Source: Chloroflexota bacterium
GTDB taxonomy: Bacteria; Chloroflexota; Anaerolineae; Caldilineales; Caldilineaceae
Length of the DNA stretch: 7,296 nucleotides
Direction: 5' to 3'
Assembly: GCA_003577005.1 (NCBI GenBank)
Contig: QEUW01000396.1
Location: 1 to 7,296, forward strand
Shown here: positions 1 to 6,378 of the stretch, piece after piece
Numbering within the stretch: position 1 is the first letter of the stretch
How the letters are laid out: the number at the start of each line of letters is the position of its first letter
Position numbers and translations under genes: made by a program
The notes under the pieces: generated by a model
Seen by the model: only the letters and a program-made list of their open reading frames with translations
Told to the model about the DNA's origin: nothing
Database searches by the model: none

Positions 1-1
1 G

Positions 2-199
2 ATGGTGGTGGTGCTCGTGGTGGGTGGTTTGCAGATGCTGATGATGGGGGTGCTTGGCGAATACCTGTGGCGAGCGCTGGACGAGGCGCGGCGCCGGCCG
101 CGCTACATCGTGGAGGCGACGCTGGGTGCAGAAACCGCCCCATTGAGAGCAGCGGCACCGGCCGCTAGCAGCAATGGCCAAAGCGTGAATGCGGCATAG
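2..199 (+). CDS. C-terminal end of GT2 polyprenyl-phosphate sugar transferase (partial)
   Basis: Only the last 65 residues are in the window; the gene begins upstream, so the ATG at the first full codon is probably internal. Visible are a hydrophobic membrane segment (about residues 1-20) and then LGEYLWRALDEARRRPRYIV, which matches the conserved C-terminal signature of DPM1/GtrB/ArnC-like family 2 glycosyltransferases (LGEYLGR-x-YEE-x-K-x-RP-x-YIV). Members of this family transfer a sugar from a nucleotide donor to undecaprenyl or dolichyl phosphate at the cytoplasmic face of the membrane. The catalytic GT-A domain is not visible, so the sugar cannot be named. The tail after YIV is Ala-rich and looks disordered. 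The fragment is visibly more GC-rich than the next gene. The GT39-like gene 51 bases downstream on the same strand is a plausible consumer of its lipid-linked sugar. Confidence 0.82.
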   Translation: MVVVLVVGGLQMLMMGVLGEYLWRALDEARRRPRYIVEATLGAETAPLRAAAPAASSNGQSVNAA

Positions 200-241
200 C
201 AGCGTGAAGTTCTGCCCGACAGTAAGACCGCTTTTCTAAAC

Positions 242-245
242 GGAG
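242..245 (+). promoter_or_regulatory. Ribosome binding site of the GT39-like gene
   Basis: GGAG lies five bases before the ATG at 251, a good Shine-Dalgarno match and spacing. It supports this start. No convincing separate promoter is seen in the 51-base gap after the GT2 gene, so the two genes are probably co-transcribed. Confidence 0.6.
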
Positions 246-250
246 TAATT

Positions 251-1798
251 ATGAGTCACGTTGCCCAGGCGAAACGCCGCACCGCAACCATCTATCGGTT
301 GGTTATTCCAACTAAGACCCTACTTATTCTAATTCTTGGGGTGATGGTGCTCCTAGTTGAGATCGGCCATCTGGCCTTTCTAACAGCCTATCCGCCTGTC
401 TTTATCGATGAAATTTGGAATGCGAACGCAGCGTGGAACTGGCTGCAGACAGGTATCAACTTTGACTCGATCCACACCCGCTGGCCGACCCTTGGCAACG
501 CTCCGTGGCTCGCCTCGTTTGCGCTGTTTGGTCTGGGCTTTTTTCAATTGCGCCTGGTCTCGTGGGTCGCGGGAATTTGTTTGCTCGTTGCTACCTTTGT
601 TGTCGGGCGGCGTAATTATGGCAGCATAACGGGAGTCACGGCAGCGCTGTTGCTGGCTCTCAGCCAGCCTTTTCTGCAAGCCAGCCACTATGCGCGTTGG
701 GATATCATGATTGCCGCGCTCGTCATGGCAGCCTACGCCCTTGCCCTGGTTGCGCTGGAAGAAGACAGGTGGGCCGCGCATTTGATAGGGGCGCTCTTGA
801 TTGGTCTGTCACTAGATATTCACCTAAATGGCATCTTGTTTGCCCCTGCGCTTGCCACGTTGTATCTGGTGTTTTATCAGAAAAAGGTGTTGTCCAGGGC
901 CGGCACCTGGCTCGCAGCCCTGGGGGGGCTGTTGGGCATTCTCTTTTTTGTGGCGATCAAAATCGTGCCAAACCCTGATGCTTACTTTGCTCAGTTCAAC
1001 TTCTCCTACGCCTTCACCCACAAGCTGCCTATTAGCGAGCTTAATCCGTTGGATTTGTTGGCGTCGCTGCGCGCTGAAATCGGGCGTTATCACTTCTTTG
1101 AGAACAGTCTAGATTTTACATTGATCGGTGCCAGCTTGGCCTATTTGCTGGTCAGGCGTTCTAAGGCAGATCGGCTTCTGCTCATCTTTACTGGTGTGGC
1201 CTTTTTGAACTTTGTGCTCTTTGTGGGCAACAAACACGATGTGTATGCCATCCTGCTTTACCCCTTCTTTATGCTGATGGTGGCAGAGACAATGGTTAGT
1301 CTCGTCCGCGAAGCGGAGATGGACAGCAAACAGCGTATCTTTGCTGGTGTTCTACTCGGCTTGGCGCTCTTTAGCAGCATCGTCCATGTAGCTCGCCCGT
1401 TTGCGAGCCATCGCAGCTATGACTATACAGCGATTACCGAACAGATTCGGAGCTATCTTCCCCCAGGCACACGTGTCATGGGGCGGCCAGAGTGGTGGTT
1501 GGGTCTGGCCGATTATGAATACCGGTCAAACTTGAATCTGACCTACTATCACTATCAAAATGGGTATACGATGGCCGAAGCGTTCGCTGCTGTTCGCCCA
1601 GACTTTCTGATTGTGGATACAAAGTGGCGTCAGCAGCTTGTCGATGAAAATGCTTATCCGATAGAACCGGGCTTTGGCGTATATAACCTGCCACGCGAGG
1701 ATTTTGACAGTTTTCTGACGCAGCATGGGCAGGAGCTATCGAGTTTTTACGACCCGGTGCATGGTCTCTTCGAGATTTGGGCGATCCGCTGGGATTGA
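251..1798 (+). CDS. GT39/ArnT-like membrane glycosyltransferase (GT-C fold)
   Basis: This is a complete 515-residue polytopic membrane protein. The first membrane segment (about 22-46) is followed by a loop with the acidic pair D53-E54 (VFIDEIWNANAAWNWLQTG), the position and context of the catalytic acidic motif in the first extracytoplasmic loop of GT39/PMT and ArnT-like enzymes. Further features are HYARWD at 146-151, a string of about ten hydrophobic segments to residue 380, and a soluble C-terminal domain (about 381-515) with SYLPPGTRVMG and VRPDFLIVD. Such enzymes take a sugar from a polyprenyl-phosphate carrier and place it on a lipid, glycan or protein outside the cytoplasmic membrane. 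The acceptor and sugar cannot be told from sequence. The start is supported by GGAG five bases upstream. The GT2 gene before it could make the donor. A related GT-C family such as GT83 is an alternative label; the general role is fairly safe. Confidence 0.82.
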   Translation: MSHVAQAKRRTATIYRLVIPTKTLLILILGVMVLLVEIGHLAFLTAYPPVFIDEIWNANAAWNWLQTGINFDSIHTRWPTLGNAPWLASFALFGLGFFQLRLVSWVAGICLLVATFVVGRRNYGSITGVTAALLLALSQPFLQASHYARWDIMIAALVMAAYALALVALEEDRWAAHLIGALLIGLSLDIHLNGILFAPALATLYLVFYQKKVLSRAGTWLAALGGLLGILFFVAIKIVPNPDAYFAQFNFSYAFTHKLPISELNPLDLLASLRAEIGRYHFFENSLDFTLIGASLAYLLVRRSKADRLLLIFTGVAFLNFVLFVGNKHDVYAILLYPFFMLMVAETMVSLVREAEMDSKQRIFAGVLLGLALFSSIVHVARPFASHRSYDYTAITEQIRSYLPPGTRVMGRPEWWLGLADYEYRSNLNLTYYHYQNGYTMAEAFAAVRPDFLIVDTKWRQQLVDENAYPIEPGFGVYNLPREDFDSFLTQHGQELSSFYDPVHGLFEIWAIRWD

Positions 1799-1894
1799 TT
1801 TGGGGCAACACCGGTTACTTTGTCCTAGCGGAAAAGGGGTTCCAGTTCGATTGAAACGTGATTGCGCTAATGATGCGAACGTAAAAGCAGGTAG

Positions 1895-1928
1895 TGGATG
1901 GGCACGCCATTTTAGACATGCCCATCCA
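1895..1928. terminator. Hairpin between convergent genes, possible bidirectional terminator
   Basis: TGGATGGGCA (1895-1904) and TGCCCATCCA (1919-1928) form a perfect 10-bp stem with a 14-base loop. It sits 97 bases after the stop of the GT39-like gene and 20 bases after the stop of the oppositely oriented heme-protein gene, the place where a shared terminator is expected. There is no T-tract directly after the stem on the plus strand; on the minus strand a TTTT run begins about ten bases after it. It is therefore not a canonical rho-independent terminator. Confidence 0.42.
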
Positions 1929-1947
1929 ACAAGCCTAGATCGGTCGG

Positions 1948-4557
1948 TTATGGTCCAGCTTCACCGCGAGCGATGACTTCAACTTCGGCCAAGCCGGCTG
2001 CATTTCCGGTTACGTCATCGATGTCAATGCGCACTGCACGGACAAGGACATCATCAAAGCCAACATCGGTTCCAGTGTCCGACAGCGGCCCTGATGTTTT
2101 GCTGGCGATCTCGTTTGTTGCATTGGCATCGCTAAAGAGCCGGACGGTAGCGTTCTGAACATGAATATTCTGCGACGGCAAATCGTAGAGCCGCACAATG
2201 CGCACCGTCACCGGCACGGGAAAGGTTAGTTGCACCCACTGGTTTTCAGTCTGCCCTTCGGCGCTGGTCCAGTACTTGACATAGTTGTTGAAGCTCAGCC
2301 TCATGTGGACCCGTCGGTCAGTCAGGCCGCGATTACCGACATCGCCGCGAAGTGCAGAGTCCAGTGATGAACTTGTCACGGTGGCGCCGGGCGCCAGATT
2401 GGTCCACTTGGCATCTTCTGGGTTCTCTGGGACGGGTATCATCGAATGGCCGGCGTGGCAGCCGACACAACGTTGGACTTCGCCGGGTCGGCCAAAGTTT
2501 TCCCCAGCCACATGGGCAGCACCGGATCTGTCACCGGCTGAGACTCTGCCGGTCAGGGGCACTTTGTAATCAGGCTGAGCTGTGCGAATTTGCTCAAAGA
2601 GTGGGACATTGGCCGGTGATGTAACTCTGACCGAGCCATCAGGGTTGACTGCTACTTCCTGCAACAGGATCGGCCAATCGAGGGTTTCGTGTGAGCCACG
2701 TTGTTGGTCACGCTGATGGTCGATAAAGAAGCGGATCGTGGCTGCTGAGCCCACCGGAATGGCATTGACGAGATTGGTATCAACGGGTGCGTTGAAGTAG
2801 ACATTGAGGGCGTCAAAAACAAACTCACCGTCTGTGTTATAAGGGCCCTCGGCCAGCGGCGGCAAGGGACTGGCCACCTGTGTCACCGTATCGGGAATGA
2901 TGGGGGGTAACGGGCGCTGGCGAATCAGACGGGCACGCAATTCAGTGGTATTCGGATTGTCGTAGAGAGGCGTTAAGTTGCTGCCATCTGGATTGATCAC
3001 ATAGAGCCCATAGTCCTGCTGAACGTCAGCCGCCCACGAGATGATCAGCCTGCCATCGGGCAAAACTTCGGGTTCGGCTGCATAGTTGCCTTTTTGAACA
3101 CCGTAGGAGGGTGGATTTTCGCGAGCCAAACCGTAGTGGTCTTCATCACGCGTCGTAATGCCAATCACTGAGGTATAGCCGTGTGGACCACGCTGGTAGT
3201 GACGAATACCGCCATAACCGGCAGCTTCCGTCATGTTGGTCATGGGGAAGAAGTTGGCGTAAAAGCTGCCGTCGGGGGCAAAGGCGCCGCCGTAGGCATG
3301 ATTGGCAAGCTCGCCGCCCAGGGCAGTATTGGACTGGCCGCCCCACTGGGTCAGACCGGCGCCATCAGGATTGACAGTGCCAAGATGCCAGCCGTTGCGG
3401 TTCAGGGCCCAGGTGCCGCCTACTTCTTGCGCAACGCTGCCTGAGTGATTGACCGAGAGGAGACCGTTGTGCAACTGGTAGCCGCCACCAGGGTCGGTGA
3501 CCGTCCTCATATCGTTGGTTGCGGTGCGGAAATTGCGCCACCAGCGTGAATAGACAATCTTACCGGTAATGGGGTCAACCAGTGGCCGGTCTGCGCCATT
3601 GCGTTCTGCTGTGATCCGGTGTAAATTGCTGCCGTCGGCATTGACCACATAGAGATTGCTTGTGCGAGCGGCGCTGTACATGCCGTGCGAAGGCCAACGG
3701 GTGGACGAGAAGACGATCCGCCCATCCGGTAACCAGGCTGGATCGGTGTCGTCATAGGAGCGAAAGTGAGAGGCAACATCCCCAAACTGAGAGAGATTGA
3801 GGTCGTCTCGATCAGAGAAGGTGACCTGCTTCAGACCGGTGCCATCGACGTTGATGGTAAAGATGCGCCAGGCGCTCGGGTCATTTAGCGGCTCTTGCCG
3901 GTAGTTGCCAGCGGGTAGGCCAGCAAAAACAATCTGTTGCGCATCGTATGAGACATCTGGTGCGTTGACGTCGATCAACCGGAGTGAAGCATCCGTCGGG
4001 TTGGCGCCATCGATTAGCGTGCGAAGGGAGCCATCGGGTTCGCGTACCAATAGCTTGCCAGGGGCAGCCACTTGAAACCGAGCGTACGGTCCCACCCCTG
4101 GCATTGAGCCAGCCGATGTATAGTAGATACTACCATTGGAAGGAATCTGGCGTGAAACGAACACAACCGGTAGACCAGCTGTGAGATGGCCAGAGGTTGG
4201 TTGCGGAGACGGTGTGTTCGATGGCGTTGCTCCAGGTGAATTGGTCGGTGTTGCGCCGGGAGGCTCTGTCGGGGTTTCGCTAGGAATACGGGTTGATGTT
4301 GCGCTGGGGGTAGCAGTCGGCACAACGCCACCGGGCGCTGGTTCACTGCTGATAAGGGGCAGAAAAGCAGGCGTGCCATTGGGTACAGTTTGTCGATTTG
4401 GTTGATTGACTGTGGACAGCGCCTCAACTGGTCGGACCTCGCTAGCGAGCCAGTGCAGGCTTGTTCCAAGCAGCAAAAAGGCCAGAAAACTTGCGAACAT
4501 GGAGGGTCTTTTGATGGCAGAAAGCCATCGACGGTGGTGACCAGGTAAGTTATGCAT
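1948..4557 (-). CDS. Secreted beta-propeller, c-type heme and discoidin-domain protein (HzsA-like family)
   Basis: 869 residues. Basic residues (R9, R10, K16, R17) precede a hydrophobic segment at 21-38, a signal peptide or uncleaved anchor. A Pro/Thr/Ser stalk follows at about 78-122. From about 125 to 545 are TolB/PD40-like propeller repeats, seen as INVDGTGLKQVT (235-246), VVNADGSNLHRIT (304-316), VNPDGAGLTQ (395-404) and INPDGSNLTPL (521-531), with PDGRIVFSSTR (277-287) and PDGRLIIS (500-507). CVGCH at 697-701 is a c-type heme motif, and M706 nearby could be a ligand. Residues about 718-869 are galactose-binding/discoidin-like (LAPGATVTSSS, WVQLTF, GNAAGLAEVEVIA). Propeller followed by a CxxCH resembles proteins related to the hydrazine synthase alpha subunit that occur widely outside anammox bacteria; this is family resemblance, not evidence for hydrazine chemistry. 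The ATG at 4557 has AAGG ten bases upstream; M20 (4500) lacks a good ribosome site. Substrate and partner are unknown. Confidence 0.75.
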   Translation of the reverse strand: MHNLPGHHRRWLSAIKRPSMFASFLAFLLLGTSLHWLASEVRPVEALSTVNQPNRQTVPNGTPAFLPLISSEPAPGGVVPTATPSATSTRIPSETPTEPPGATPTNSPGATPSNTPSPQPTSGHLTAGLPVVFVSRQIPSNGSIYYTSAGSMPGVGPYARFQVAAPGKLLVREPDGSLRTLIDGANPTDASLRLIDVNAPDVSYDAQQIVFAGLPAGNYRQEPLNDPSAWRIFTINVDGTGLKQVTFSDRDDLNLSQFGDVASHFRSYDDTDPAWLPDGRIVFSSTRWPSHGMYSAARTSNLYVVNADGSNLHRITAERNGADRPLVDPITGKIVYSRWWRNFRTATNDMRTVTDPGGGYQLHNGLLSVNHSGSVAQEVGGTWALNRNGWHLGTVNPDGAGLTQWGGQSNTALGGELANHAYGGAFAPDGSFYANFFPMTNMTEAAGYGGIRHYQRGPHGYTSVIGITTRDEDHYGLARENPPSYGVQKGNYAAEPEVLPDGRLIISWAADVQQDYGLYVINPDGSNLTPLYDNPNTTELRARLIRQRPLPPIIPDTVTQVASPLPPLAEGPYNTDGEFVFDALNVYFNAPVDTNLVNAIPVGSAATIRFFIDHQRDQQRGSHETLDWPILLQEVAVNPDGSVRVTSPANVPLFEQIRTAQPDYKVPLTGRVSAGDRSGAAHVAGENFGRPGEVQRCVGCHAGHSMIPVPENPEDAKWTNLAPGATVTSSSLDSALRGDVGNRGLTDRRVHMRLSFNNYVKYWTSAEGQTENQWVQLTFPVPVTVRIVRLYDLPSQNIHVQNATVRLFSDANATNEIASKTSGPLSDTGTDVGFDDVLVRAVRIDIDDVTGNAAGLAEVEVIARGEAGP
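4192..4326 (-). repeat. Pro/Thr/Ser stalk with 8-residue tandem repeats
   Basis: Residues about 78-122 of the heme protein are almost only P, T, S, A, G and N. Within it PGATPTNS (residues 100-107) and PGATPSNT (108-115) are adjacent imperfect copies, coded by two 24-base units at 4237-4260 and 4213-4236. The segment looks like an extended spacer that lifts the propeller away from the membrane. It may be O-glycosylated, which is inference. Confidence 0.7.
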
Positions 4558-4712
4558 GGGGTAAGTACCTTGTAAAATGAACCGAGAACGATAGAACCTG
4601 TCTCAGCGGCGCAGCAGGTCTCGCATATCAAGTTGATCCGTACTGGAAAAAACGAGGGAATGCTCGAGACAGCGTGATGTGGGCTTCGATGATTGCGCTG
4701 ATTGGCAGGTAT

Positions 4713-4741
4713 ATCATAAGTGAGAATTTCTGGATTTTCAA
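4713..4741 (-). promoter_or_regulatory. Sigma70-type promoter for the heme protein gene
   Basis: On the minus strand, TTGAAA (4741-4736) and TATGAT (4718-4713) are separated by exactly 17 bases, each one mismatch from consensus. Transcription would begin near 4706 and give a leader of about 150 bases before the ATG at 4557. This is the best promoter match seen in the divergent spacer. Confidence 0.55.
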
Positions 4742-4767
4742 TAGGGCAGTGGCAGATCACCTATCTG

Positions 4768-4796
4768 TCGTATGAATAAGTAGCCGATTCATACGA
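4768..4796. promoter_or_regulatory. Perfect 10-bp inverted repeat, possible operator
   Basis: TCGTATGAAT (4768-4777) and ATTCATACGA (4787-4796) are perfect inverted copies separated by nine bases. A palindrome ATGATCAT (4796-4803) overlaps its end, and TAAAAT (4803-4808), a possible -10 element for the rightward genes, follows directly. No good -35 match lies at normal spacing before that element, which would fit an activator-dependent promoter. Its centre-to-centre distance of 19 bases puts both arms on nearly the same DNA face, as for a dimeric regulator. It lies 47 bases before the ATG at 4843 and 27 bases upstream of the leftward -35 element. Confidence 0.42.
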
Positions 4797-4833
4797 TGAT
4801 CATAAAATATCCGTTTGCTGCTGTAATTTGATC

Positions 4834-4837
4834 AGGA
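4834..4837 (+). promoter_or_regulatory. Ribosome binding site that sets the start of the BNR gene
   Basis: AGGA is five bases before the ATG at 4843. The in-frame TTG at 4828 lies upstream of this site and would have no Shine-Dalgarno sequence of its own, so the ATG is the better start. Confidence 0.6.
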
Positions 4838-4842
4838 CATCA

Positions 4843-6354
4843 ATGTTTCGTTTTGCCATCGTGACAATCATCGTACTGTTTGTTATCAGCGCAAACCAGG
4901 TGGCGGTTGTGGCGCAGCCTTCTGCCCGCTGGTCGCCGGATGCGCAGGCAGAAGGGTATCTGGAGAATACATTTACTCCCTACCTGCTAGCCGACCAAAA
5001 TCATACAGTACATGCTTTTGCGAGTCAGCTGGTGAGTGAGGATGATGAACAATTTGCAATCGTCTATGCTCAATGGCGGTTAGAAAGTAGTTGGTCAAAG
5101 CCAATCGATGTTCTATTGGGACCAGATGGTGGCGATGCTCAACCCTATGGGGCCTTTTTGGATGCATCGGGCGTGATACATCTCGCATTTTGGGGAGGAG
5201 AGGCGCTGGATGCAAGTGTCTATTACTCGCAAGCACCAGCTGCTAACGCCGGTCGGGCGCGGGCCTGGTCTTCGCCAACCCTTGTCGGGGAAGACGCCCA
5301 CGTCATCAGTTCTGGTTCTTTTGCTGGCGATGATAAAGGCAATCTTATCATTGTTTACAATGGAAACGGCTCAGGCAACGGCATCTATGCGGTCCAATCT
5401 TCTGATGCTGGGGCTAGCTGGTCAGAGTCTATACCCGTCTTTCTGACCTATGATGAGGATCTGACTCCCTTTAGTCTTCGTACGTACCTAGACCAAGAGG
5501 GCCAGCTGCACGCGGTGTGGAATGTGGTAACCGATAAAGGTGTGGATGAGGCGCTCTACTACGCCCGGTTAGACATAGCGCAGCAGCAATGGAGCATCCC
5601 GCTTTTGCTGGACGAAAGAATTGATCGCCCAGATTTTTTTGGACCATCGTTCCCGGCCATTGCCGGGTATGGTAGCATCGTTGTCGTCATGTATAACAGT
5701 GGTAATCCATTTGGCGGGCCGGTGGCTGCCGGTCGTCCTGTTCAGATGGTGCGCCTGTCCGATGACGGGGGGCTTACATGGGAAGATCCTATCAGTCCCT
5801 TCCCTCGCCATTTGGGTAGAAGCGGCGAACATGCTTTGGTGGTTGACAGTAACCAGGTTATTCATGCGGTTTTTATGCAACGTATTGAAACAACTGTTGA
5901 TGGTAAACCCAGTGTCATCGATGGCCCGTGGCACAGTGAGTTGCGTGGCAGACAGTGGAGTGAACCGGTTCGCTTCCCGACGACCTGGTCTCCGCATGAT
6001 ATGCGCGCTGTTGTAAGCCAAGGGAATGTTCTTTTGGCTGTTTGGCGTGAAGACCCAGGTGCAGGGCAGCATGGTGTCTGGTACTCTTATGCCATTGTCA
6101 ATGCCCCCGAACTACCTGTGATTCCCATTCCAACCATAGCCGCGACGCCTACAAGCGTGCGCGAACCGACCGCTACCCCAGCGCAACTCGCTGTAACGCC
6201 GTCTCCGACACAGCTTGTGAGAATGCAAGGGGATGTCACCCCCACAACGCAACGGAACCCGGCAGGGCCTTTGATCTTTGCAGCGGCACCGGTATTCTTG
6301 CTTTGTGCATTATTGATCCTCGTACGCCAGTGGTCGCGCTATCGCAACCGGTAA
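4843..6354 (+). CDS. Membrane-anchored six-bladed BNR/Asp-box propeller protein (sialidase-like fold)
   Basis: 503 residues from the ATG at 4843. A signal peptide covers about 1-24 (hydrophobic 4-23, possible cleavage after VVAQ). Six W-centred repeats of the form xxWSxP occur at W84, W142, W193, W250, W313 and W372, spaced 51-63 residues, which suggests a six-bladed propeller. Two are full Asp boxes: SSDAGASW (186-193) and SDDGGLTW (306-313). A Thr/Pro stalk (about 427-474) leads to a membrane segment (about 476-494) and a basic end (RQWSRYRNR), so the propeller should be outside the cell and anchored at its C-terminus. The fold is that of sialidases, but no FRIP motif or evident arginine triad is seen, so glycan binding or another role is more likely than sialidase activity. 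The polysaccharide-exporter ATPase gene starts 24 bases after its stop, which suggests one operon. The true substrate is unknown. Confidence 0.75.
   Translation: MFRFAIVTIIVLFVISANQVAVVAQPSARWSPDAQAEGYLENTFTPYLLADQNHTVHAFASQLVSEDDEQFAIVYAQWRLESSWSKPIDVLLGPDGGDAQPYGAFLDASGVIHLAFWGGEALDASVYYSQAPAANAGRARAWSSPTLVGEDAHVISSGSFAGDDKGNLIIVYNGNGSGNGIYAVQSSDAGASWSESIPVFLTYDEDLTPFSLRTYLDQEGQLHAVWNVVTDKGVDEALYYARLDIAQQQWSIPLLLDERIDRPDFFGPSFPAIAGYGSIVVVMYNSGNPFGGPVAAGRPVQMVRLSDDGGLTWEDPISPFPRHLGRSGEHALVVDSNQVIHAVFMQRIETTVDGKPSVIDGPWHSELRGRQWSEPVRFPTTWSPHDMRAVVSQGNVLLAVWREDPGAGQHGVWYSYAIVNAPELPVIPIPTIAATPTSVREPTATPAQLAVTPSPTQLVRMQGDVTPTTQRNPAGPLIFAAAPVFLLCALLILVRQWSRYRNR
6121..6264 (+). other. Thr/Pro-rich stalk of the BNR protein
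   Basis: Residues about 427-474 of the BNR protein have repeated TPT/ATP motifs (IAATPTSV, EPTATPAQ, VTPSPTQ, DVTPTTQ) between the last propeller blade and the membrane anchor. Composition is like the stalk of the heme protein, though it is placed at the opposite end of the polypeptide. Confidence 0.65.
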
Positions 6355-6378
6355 TAGCTTTGGACGGAAAGATCATTC

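Noticed and set aside
1948..4557. True hydrazine synthase alpha subunit
   Set aside because: Only one CxxCH is present, a discoidin-like domain replaces the usual end, and no beta/gamma subunit genes or other anammox genes are nearby.
4590..4625. ACCTG/CAGGT pairing in the leader as a riboswitch or attenuator
   Set aside because: The stem is only about five base pairs, with no T-tract and no recognisable riboswitch core.
4014..4760. 248-codon open frame on the minus strand
   Set aside because: It overlaps the start of the heme protein gene in another frame, has many Cys, His, Pro and Arg residues without a domain pattern, and crosses the predicted promoter.
4828..4842. TTG start for the BNR protein, giving five more residues
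   Set aside because: The Shine-Dalgarno-like AGGA at 4834-4837 lies downstream of the TTG and is well placed for the ATG at 4843; the signal peptide also fits best from that ATG.
5569..6072. 167-codon minus-strand open frame inside the BNR gene
   Set aside because: No recognisable motif, and the plus-strand frame has regular propeller repeats over the same bases.
4843..6354. Active sialidase
   Set aside because: Asp boxes support only the fold. No FRIP motif or clear catalytic arginine triad could be found by eye.
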